Shown piece by piece: positions 1-9,900 of a stretch of DNA of 39,709 nt. This DNA is from Perkinsus marinus ATCC 50983 (Eukaryota; Perkinsozoa; Perkinsida; Perkinsidae). The notes under the pieces are model-generated. The model was not told the DNA's origin. It saw nothing but the letters and a program-made list of their open reading frames with translations, and searched no databases. How positions within the stretch are numbered: the stretch's first letter is position 1; every line of letters begins with the position of its first letter. Position numbers and translations under genes: made by a program. The stretch spans positions 181,120 through 220,828 of the forward strand of contig NW_003214886.1 of assembly GCF_000006405.1 (NCBI RefSeq). The letters run 5' to 3'.

Positions 1-940
1 ACGATTATGAAAATTTTCGGAAAAAAATCCAAAAATCCAGGGGAAAAATCCAGAAAAATGCCAAAAATTTCAAGACAAGTTCAAAAAATTTCTAGACGAT
101 TTTTTCCAATGAAATGCGTATTGCTGTTGCGTGTTACATAAGATCTCAGTTTTTTCTCCTCAAGGGCACCATCGGTGATCCTGTCTTCATATATTATCCC
201 GAGCGAAAAAACTAAGCCTCAGTAGTCGAAAATTGGAAGGGGCGTTCTATTACAGAAGCTTATTACATATCTACTATCACGGGGATCTTTCGAAAAAAAA
301 CTACCGTAAAATCATCGAATTCTCCTCAACCATGCGCGAACTCAACCAACCAGAAAAACAAATCATTACACTATCGATCATCACTGAAGAGCGAGATGAT
401 CTCGACATGATATCAACAATAAGAACCTATCCCAAAATGCTATGGCCACAAATCAAATGTGTTCTATTCCGGAATAAATTTCCCCTCATAAAACGTTCTT
501 CCCCTTCCCGTAGCCTACCCGCCCATTCTGTCGTTGCCGTCAAGATTGCAGTTGGCTTCCATCCCCGACGTTTTATTTTCCCCAATTCTCCATAATCGTT
601 CCACTTCCGCGAGGATCTACCACCAACAACAAGAAGAAGAAGTAAACTTCATCACTGAATCTAAATACTCATTGAAAAATTTTTTCCATCGGAATTTCAC
701 CTCTTTTTATCAAGTGGCGCGACGTATGGGACGTATATGTTTCAACACCAGACTAATATGCGTTATTTTGAATATAGCAATATTCCGGAGTTTCCTTACT
801 AATTATATGCGTATTAGGGCAGAAGTGTGCAGAATTTCCCAAAATTTCCTAAAATTTATCAGAATTTTCCACTTGTGCCGAGAGTGCCAAATTCCAACAA
901 AAGTGAATAAAACCGATACACCACCCGTTTAAAACAACAA
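1..940. other. AT-rich flank, no confident gene
   Basis: The first 150 bases are low-complexity A/T-rich sequence built from AAAAATCC- and AAAATTTC-like words. An open frame on the plus strand at about 233-595 has no recognisable motif, no clear ATG start and no splice support, so I do not call it. The stretch up to 940 lies just downstream of the kinesin stop codon and probably includes its 3' untranslated region. Another run of AAAATTTCC-type repeats lies near 838-870. Confidence 0.4.
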
Positions 941-3900
941 TCATGACCCCACCTCTTCGAAAGTCTCCTTCGTAAAAGCATCGGGTAAATACACCGCATA
1001 ATCGTTTTCCAACAGCTCCTCATGAAGCCTCGTCACAGCTTTCCTCGACAGGTGTTCAGAGGCAATCCCCGGCAGTTGACCCGAGGCTAGCTTCAGCTCT
1101 GCACGAACGATGTAGTCCGGGTGAATATGTGGGAATCTGAGAAGACACGAACGTTTTAAAGTGAAGAAAAGATGATTTTGAATCATCTTTTAATCGTGTG
1201 ATGTAATCAGCGATGAGCTCTCATGACGTTTATGTAGATCAAAAATATTGAAAAAGCGGAATATTTTTCAAACGATTATATCCACACAAAACTCCCTACG
1301 GCACTTTTGCAATGAATGTGGCGAAAATCCGATGCCCATGTTCCCATCAGAGTAGTGTTGCTCTAAAAACGTCACTGCGCCACAAAATTCGAATACTCAC
1401 TTCTCGATAGTTTCAGTTTCCAAAGAGGGTATCTCACAACTGATGGAGGGGGCCGTCGCTGATGTGGGACTGTCTGTCGGATCACGGAGCACGGTGTACC
1501 TAGCCAGGACTACTCCCCGAATGAACCTCCATAAACGGTCGAGAGCGAGTTGCAAGTAGGAGCGTTTTAACACGTGTTAAAACGTCCATACAAGACCTAC
1601 CCTTTCTCTCGTCCGCACTCCCCCAACCTCTTCAATCCATACAATCTAGTATCTACCCTACTCGCCAGGACAAAGCCCGATACACCAAAGTTCGCTACGA
1701 CGCCCTTCAACACCTGTACGGGGAAAAATTCCCGCTTCGCTTCGCTCCGCTAAACTCAAAATGACCTCAAACTTACTCCGCCTCGAGAAACGAGTGCTCC
1801 TTTGAAAGAACTTTCAGCTGCTTGAGCGAGCCGCTTCGAAGAAGCCAAAACCCACTTAGGAGATATACCACTCGATTTCACCTATTTAAAAATGCCCTCG
1901 TCAGGATTTGAACCCGAGACCTACCCTATCCAGTTCTCTACTAGTCTTAACAACAACTCCAATATCAACACCACTGAGCTCATTTCGATGGTTGATAGCA
2001 TCCTCAACTCGATCGAATACAATTCCACCGCCACAGTTGGTTACATCCACACCAGGGGCATCCACATAGCATGCGATAGACCTATCAAGCTCGATATAGA
2101 CTTCAACAACAAATACCATTGAATCGATCTCATAAGCATACGGCTCAATATGCACATGGTCAACTACATGTGTAGACCACAATATGCGAATTCTGAGAGC
2201 AAATTTTGAGAACTTCTCGTTGGTTTCTGAGCACTTCTACTCGAATTCATGAATAATGGTTATAGTTCTTCATTGTCATCCACACTCAGCCATGTGCATA
2301 TATATTCCCACATTGATGATACGTACCGTAATTCATCCGAATCATCCGTCCACCCATCGTCAGAAGAAACCTTCGAGAGTGGCCCAAGGGGAGTACTTCC
2401 GAACTCGGCCAGAAAGATCTTCATATCGCTGCGAAATTGATTCGTCAATACATTCAATGTGAACCTAAGAAACCGTCTCCAAATATAGTGAAATAAGAAG
2501 AGACTCCCCAACAGGTTTTACGCTCCATCATTCAGCACAGCTCAATAGAGAGGCGTATAAGTGTCAGACCATCTCAAACACTGCAGACTTCAGCCCTCCC
2601 CCCCAAGACTCTCACAAGTCATTCTTAGCTGCCATAATAGCTTCTGTCTGAGCTTCAAAGTCTCCCAACCAGGCCCAGAACAAAGGGCTCACTGCCTCTC
2701 CTTGAGACGATAGAGCACGACGTAGGTGACGCATAGTGTACCTGCAGTTGTATATTTCTGGCTCAATTTTATTATATTATTTATTTGATTTTCACTCGCG
2801 ATACTAAAAACACTGGGAGAATTATAGTTAATGGTGTTAATGTTAAAACGATGTTAATAATATATTTCTGATATACATGCTAGTGGAGTCTCACCCGTGA
2901 TATGGAAAACACTAATGAAGTTATAATGGAGTTTCATCCGTGATATGAAAAACACTAGTGGAAAAACATTTCACGACTACTGCATATCACCGCGAATATC
3001 GCGTTTTTCACCGAGATTCATGCCACTCCGCAATTAAAATGAATTCAGATGAAATATAATCTATATGAAATCATTATAATGCTTGTGATTCTAACACTCC
3101 CACATGTACTCACAACGTGACAGCAACCTCCTCCACCGTGAGCTCCTTGTCACTGTCAGCCCACTCAACCATCACTCTCAAGCCAGCCCTCGCTGAGTCC
3201 GAGTCGGCAGCCTCTATAGCTGTACAAAAAGCGACTAGTATAGCGACTAGTAAACGCATATTCGATAATAATAACAATAACAAAGAACAACATAGAAAAT
3301 CCCTTATCTGGAGTCAGCTGACAACACTGGTGTTTCACGCGTTTTACGTGAAGTGGCGTAATACTTCATGTGAAAAACACGTTAATCGCATCTTCATGCA
3401 ATGAAAAAGCATCAGCTCATCAAGTTCTGATATCTGCTATCTGGTAACTCTTCAAATTCCTCCCATTCCTGTTTTTCGTAATTCAACTTCAGAATAATAA
3501 TAAAAAATTCCTTCATAGCGCGAAAATCGCGTTTTTCACGTCAAGTATTACGCCACTTCACGTGAAACGGGTGAAAAATTATTATATATCATTTGTTCTG
3601 CGACCAGAAGCAAAACTCAGCCAAGAACCTCATTGACAAACTTATGTAATTTGATTCATTCAACTTATCCACAGCAGAGGAATCTCCATCCTTACCGAAG
3701 CCTCATCGTCGGACCATCCTAAAATTCCTACTTCAAACGATGGAGTTTCACCCGTTCTACGTGAAGTGGCGAGATACTCTGTGAAAAACGCGATATTCGC
3801 GGCCTGTAGCAGTCGCGAAATATATTTTTCACTAGTGTTTTTCATATCACTAGGGTCGTGAAACTCCAATGAATAAATTTTCAACACAAAACTGATGTTA

Positions 3901-6900
3901 GTATCAGAGAAAATTTGAAGTTTTCAATCGCTGTTTTTTCGTGGTTTCAATTTCCCAGCTACTATTGTAATTTCAATTGCATGTGCGAATATTGGAGTTT
4001 CACCCGTGATATAAAAAAAACACCAGTGAAAAGTATATTTCACGACTACTGCATAGCAAAAATATCACATTCTTCACAGAGTATTACGCCACTTCACGTA
4101 AAACGTTTGAAGCTTAATTCTTCAACAGCGATTCCACCACTACTAGAACTATTCCCAATTGCTACCGCCGCAAGTCAACACCAATAACGACGACATAAGG
4201 AGACTTCATTGGCATGAACAACATCATAGTGAGACTCCGTCATTGGTACTAAAATATGCCGGGCTCGAGAATTGAACCCGGGTCGTCAGGTAGACGAACC
4301 TGATCTTAACCAGATCACTGCGAAGTCAGTATGAGTGACACGACGTAGTTTATATGTAACGAAAAATGACATCGGCGGGAATAGATCCGCGATCCTCCGA
4401 GCTCAAGTCCGACCTGGACTGTTTCCTCCTGCCTTTTTTGGAGCTCTGTAACCAGCTGGCGCCTCAGCACCTTCTTTTCGCCATCAGTTAACTCCAACTT
4501 CGCATTGAGAACCTTCGATTGAAGATGATTTTACCCGGGTAAAAACATTACGATGATCCAAACACACAACAATGAATCAACATCAATAAACCTACAAGCC
4601 TCGGATCTTACCACCAAAAAAATAACCCGTAGTATAATCGTTGGGTGAAAAAATCCGTCATAAACGTTCACAACACATACCTCACGGTAAGACTGACCTG
4701 TATCATAGCACACAAGTCTGCAACGCAAGAGAATCTTATATCCAATCCTCGAGCCCGGAGATGACCAAGGAGATACCTGCAAATTGAAGCAGGCTGCTCA
4801 TGTAACCGTTCGGCATTTAAACTGAGCGATATCAACCGGTTATACGGAACAAATCCCTCACTTTCTTATCAGAGCGTTCCGCTTCAACTACAGATTTTGT
4901 AACCTTGAGCCTCAGCTCAAACGAAACTTGCAATACAGACGATTCCAGACGAGCTCTCTCCTATACTGGAGTTTCACCCGTGATATGAAAAACGCTAGTG
5001 AAAAACATATTTCACGACTACTGCGTAGTGTGAATATCGCGTTTTTCACGAAGTTTTACACCAGTTCATGTAAAACGGGTGAAACTCCACTGACATCGAC
5101 CTACTACTAAACTGATGTCGTTGAAAACCTGTGCTATCTACACGGCTCACTCTCCAGCCAATACGTGTGTCAACCATCACTCGGGAAGGGAAGTCCCGTG
5201 ACGACTACTGTGCGTGCGTCTCTCGCACGCGATTGCGTGAAAAAAATTCTCGGCATATTCGGCCGATATTCACACATTGTTTAACATGGAGAATGTATCA
5301 ATGTCATGTATATACACTAATAGTTTCCTCAGCTATATCGAACTGCCCAATCGTTCCATCAAACTCTGGTTATGATTACACTACTCTCCCAAAGGTTATG
5401 ACAGGTTGCCTTGAAGATATGACAGATTCTCGACATTTATGAGTCAACAACAATCTCTTACTTTCGTCTGTCCTTAGGATGCTTCGCCAGGTTAGCATTG
5501 GTATTTTGCAATACTTCCCTCACTGACCACGTATGATGAGAGTCTGATTACATAGATCCCAGGTTCGATCCCTGCACCTTGCAATTCTACCCTCAACTTC
5601 GTCAACAGCGTGTGTGAACACAAACCTCTCCTCAGCCGTCGACATCGGCACAGAATCATCGTCCAGAATCACCTCTGCCGTTGTACCCACCTCTAAGAAT
5701 TGGCAACAGCCAAAATTTGTACAATAAAAATCGCTTCGCTCCGCTAATCTGATTCCAGGTTACTACATGAAGTAATGAGTTCTGCTAGCATATAAACTAG
5801 CAACATCATCCGGGACCAATTATACACCACAATACAAGGTCGCAGGTTCGATCCCTGGTTGCGATAAAAACAAACATAACCACATTGTTATAACAACATA
5901 CTCCAACAACGAGTTCATTACAAAACTCAGAGTCAATTCTGGAACCACAATCCTAGAATCGACTCCTAGCATAAATCAACACAGGCAAGTCCACTTGCTC
6001 CACTTGATCAATCTTGCATTTCCTCAACGCCCCTCCTCACCATGTCCTGCCTCCGCCTTATTCTCGAGCGTCTTTATTTTCTCCATCAAAACCTTATTGG
6101 CGCGAGTCAACCTCTTGCACATAGTCTCCCAGTCGACGCGGTCTGTGCAACGGATCTGACCCCACCATACGGACCCGTGCACCTCTTGGGTTCCCCAAGA
6201 TTTAGTACAGAGCACGATCATTTCGCTCACGTCGTTATCACAGATTCTTGGTATCTCGGAATGACACTACTACAACACTTCGTCACAAGGTTGTAGATTT
6301 GAACCTCAGCGATAGAGTTTATTAATTTCTTCCAAACCATATTTCAATCCTCTGTTGTAGTCGATTTACCACTCGTAATATTTGTATTGGCGAATCAGCC
6401 TATTGTCTGATGTGTTTGATGTTATACTCAGCGATAAGAAGCAGAGAATTTACTACTGAACTAGAAGAGCTCACGATGGTGAATGATTCTAGAATATCCT
6501 TGGTTAAACTAAACTCTCAAATCTTCACGTAGGCTGAGAATAACAAATATCAAAAATTTTGATATTTCGTTAAAACCACGCGTTAAGCATTAAGCAAGAG
6601 AGTAAAATCTTAAAAAAATGTCAGTAAAAATTAATTTTTTACACGAAAATGTTGTAGATCAAACTAAAGATAATATTTCTTCCGCCCAATACTCACATTA
6701 TTGACTAGCCTTGAACATCTCTGAGCGAATCGACAGGTCGCCACGCTCTCGTCAAACGCTTCCAAATTAACTGCCACATTAGCGACCATAACCGTCATGC
6801 AGTTACCCGCCAATGAATCTCGCAAAACCTGCAGAACAAAAATCGCTTCGCTCCGCTAGACATACCTGCTGTTACCGAAGTGAGCAACGAGTTCCGATAA

Positions 6901-9900
6901 GGGACATGGAACCGCTGACCGCTCGCCTTCAGTTGAAGACTGTTGATGACTTGCTCGAGGAAATGCAATGATCGATTTATGTACTTCGCTTCTTGCAGAA
7001 CCTGTTAACTCTCCATTACTCGTGATCTTGCGTACGAAAGAACTGATAGATCCTTAATTGCTATGTTCTGTTATAATATATAACACGTTATATATGTGTT
7101 ATATACCCCCGTCACGGGGGTATATAACACGGGCCCGGCCCCGTGTGAAAATCGACTAGCAGAAGCTCATACCAATATTTCGTGCTCATTTGAACCGCAA
7201 AACGCATAAGATCATGAGCGGTCTTGAACAGATACACTCAGCACGGGGGAAATCAAGAACGAACTGAGCTGAAGTACCCTGAGAATCGCCATCGATATGA
7301 GTTTGTGGTTCATACATACGGCAAAACACAACGTTGCTTGTGTACGCGTACGCGATAAGAATCACGCACGTGACGTTAAGTGTCGCCTCAACTTACAACA
7401 CTTTGTTTGGTGTACCCGTACCATTTACGACTACACATATTATACGTGTGAGGTTATACAGGGCATATACGGCTCTTAGACTCCTCCACGATCATTCTAT
7501 TACACCAATAACGATCTACTAGTCCTACATCAAACTAACATAATGATGATGACTTGTCTGATCTATATGGGCCACTCTTCGACACTTGTGTGTTAACACC
7601 GAAGGATGCAAGGGGATCACGGTCTCAAATTTTCTCGACACCATCGCGCTTCTTTGACGCTAGTTCCAAGAGCTGATTTCAAACCTCAGTATTCATTCCG
7701 CATTTTATCATTTCTATTCGCGAAATGATGCCGTTCCAAAATCAGTCCGACATTTCCGAAGGACTTCTTACGGCCGCATCTACATCGATTTCTGAACTTT
7801 TTCAAAATCAACAGTCGAGTCAGCTCCGTGCGTAAAACTACAAAAAGTGCCGTCACGCGCCACAAAATTCCTACTCAACACACAACTTCGAGATCAGGAT
7901 GATACCTGTGAATTCAGGTTCTTTTTCCAAACTCGCTCGCTGCCCGCGAGGTCCACTAAATGCAGTTTCCATCGTCGCAATAGGTCAGTCCCGGGTTTTC
8001 CACAGGGAGTGTGCTGAAACCGAAATTTTCAACTTTACCATAAAAAAGGGAAAAAACTCGGCGTAAAAATGAACTCGAAACTACGAAATTCCATCATGTA
8101 ACCATTTTCTATCCGAATAGTATCCAAATCAATCTTCGTTTTCTCCGGAGATTTTTAGTGACAAATTTCAGATATCAGCAACAACGGATCACAGAAATGT
8201 AATAGGAACGTATCGGCCTTCTTGACCATAACACTCTCCCTCATCGCTCACTTGCTCGACCTCTAGTGTAAACACTGTGTGACTCCTACTAGATGCCATA
8301 TTAGCAGCTGTACTCGATACCATACGATTCACCTGACCACGTATCTTACGCACAGCCTAGATTCTCCACAGAATTGCAAGCAAATATGCAACGCTGTATG
8401 AGCAAGAAGAATTGCAAGCACTGCTATTAAATTATCCAACAGTAGTGCTTTCATTAATATGCGTGGCACTCAGGCAAGTTTCTACTTGGCAAATTGCGAT
8501 AGACTTGATTCATAATGGCACGTTCTCTATTCGTATACATACACATAAATGTAGATGTATGAATTGCCAGAAAGCAACGCCCTCGGAAAGAGTGAGTGCA
8601 ATCACCGAAAACACGCCGCTCCGACGTTCGTAATTTCTCGATCCGAGAATCTCGCACACTAAGCGTGCTAAGAGACGTAATGCTGGATATTAGGAAGATT
8701 GATGACGGTTCTATGCAAGCGGCCGAATACGATATTTCATAGGTTCATCACATCTCTGCCAATCGCACGGTGAAAGATTCCCAGAGAGGCTCACCAACGG
8801 AAAAGTGTGAGATACGGATAGGGCATGGCATAATTCTACTTATGATATAGTTCGCAAAATGATTGCTTAGCTTAGAGTGATTCGACGGTTTCGATGGATG
8901 GTTGATGACATTCTCGGGCAACAATATAGTCGCTTAAGTCAGCGACTGAATCTACGATACTGACACGTCGTTCTTAAGTAGATAGATGACGTTACAGATG
9001 GAGCGTTTGTCGTCGGTAGCATTACCGAACTTTAGCAGCGTCGTACGCGGTGATCAAGCTCCCCCACAATAACCGGGGGCACCCGACCATTGACGTGGCG
9101 TGCACGTATCATAGTGCCTCACTGTCTGCTCTCACCGTAGGGCCTTATCGTGAGACCCATCATCACAATTTCTCAATCGTTGAATCACGCGTTATACCAT
9201 CGGCTAGTCTAGTCCCAAAGAAATACATTTCCTAACATGAACATATCTAATGCATCATCTTCAGTGAGCGTCGTATGCAATGAGAGGTTCCGCAACACAA
9301 TCTCGCCGTTCTCATCTTCCAAAAGACTCACCTAAGCAGACACTTCTTCTACTACACAACTTCTGAACGAGACAGTTCTCGAAAGGAACTCATTATTCTA
9401 TACAAGAGATCTATGATAGGAACATGCGTAGGTATGAAGATAATTTCATAGTGCGATGCTATCGATTCAGATGCTCCTCGCTACCTATCCAGCCTTGTAA
9501 ACAACTATCGATGATAAAAAACCTCTGCTAGAAAGTATATTCACATCTATACTTTTCCTCCAAATCCAAGATATAGAGTGAATCTTGCGATCTTGTGCAC
9601 TCTTACATTTCCTCAACGCATGGGATAGCTCACCTTCGGCCAGTGTTCGATAGGAGTTCTGGGATTGACGCTCTCACACAGGAGGTCGTACGCATTTTCA
9701 TTGTACACTTCCAAGTAGCTCACCGAAACCTAAATCGAGAGAGTCTCAAATCGATCACGTGATCGATTATGCCATTTACATTAGTAACAGCTCCAGGAGT
9801 GGATCTTTGAAACCGCTCAACCGCTGCGAAAAGCTCTTCGATGCACCTCGGGATGATGCCCCTCTCGGCATAGCCCTCTCCACCACTCATAGTGTAGCTT

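Larger units (their letters stand above)
941..6155 (-). other. Kinesin neck, coiled-coil and tail exons
   Basis: After the motor, exon 6041-6155 encodes a charged helix (VDWETMCKRLTRANKVLM) suited to a neck coiled coil. Exons 5578-5692, 4698-4776 and 4414-4512 read as one acidic-to-helical region (TAEERFVFTHAVDEVEGRIA, then GHLRARGLDIRFSCVADL, then LTDGEKKVLRRQLVTELQKR). This resembles the segment downstream of the motor in KIF6/9 proteins. The remaining exons (3114-3211, 2616-2741, 2327-2464, 1925-2192, 1601-1713, 1401-1499, 941-1136) have no motif I recognise, but each joins the next in phase without a stop. The stop is the TGA at 941-943. Confidence 0.65.

Noticed and set aside
233-932. 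Two overlapping plus-strand ORFs of 120 and 132 codons
   Set aside because: AT-rich, no motif, no credible start and no splice context; probably chance.
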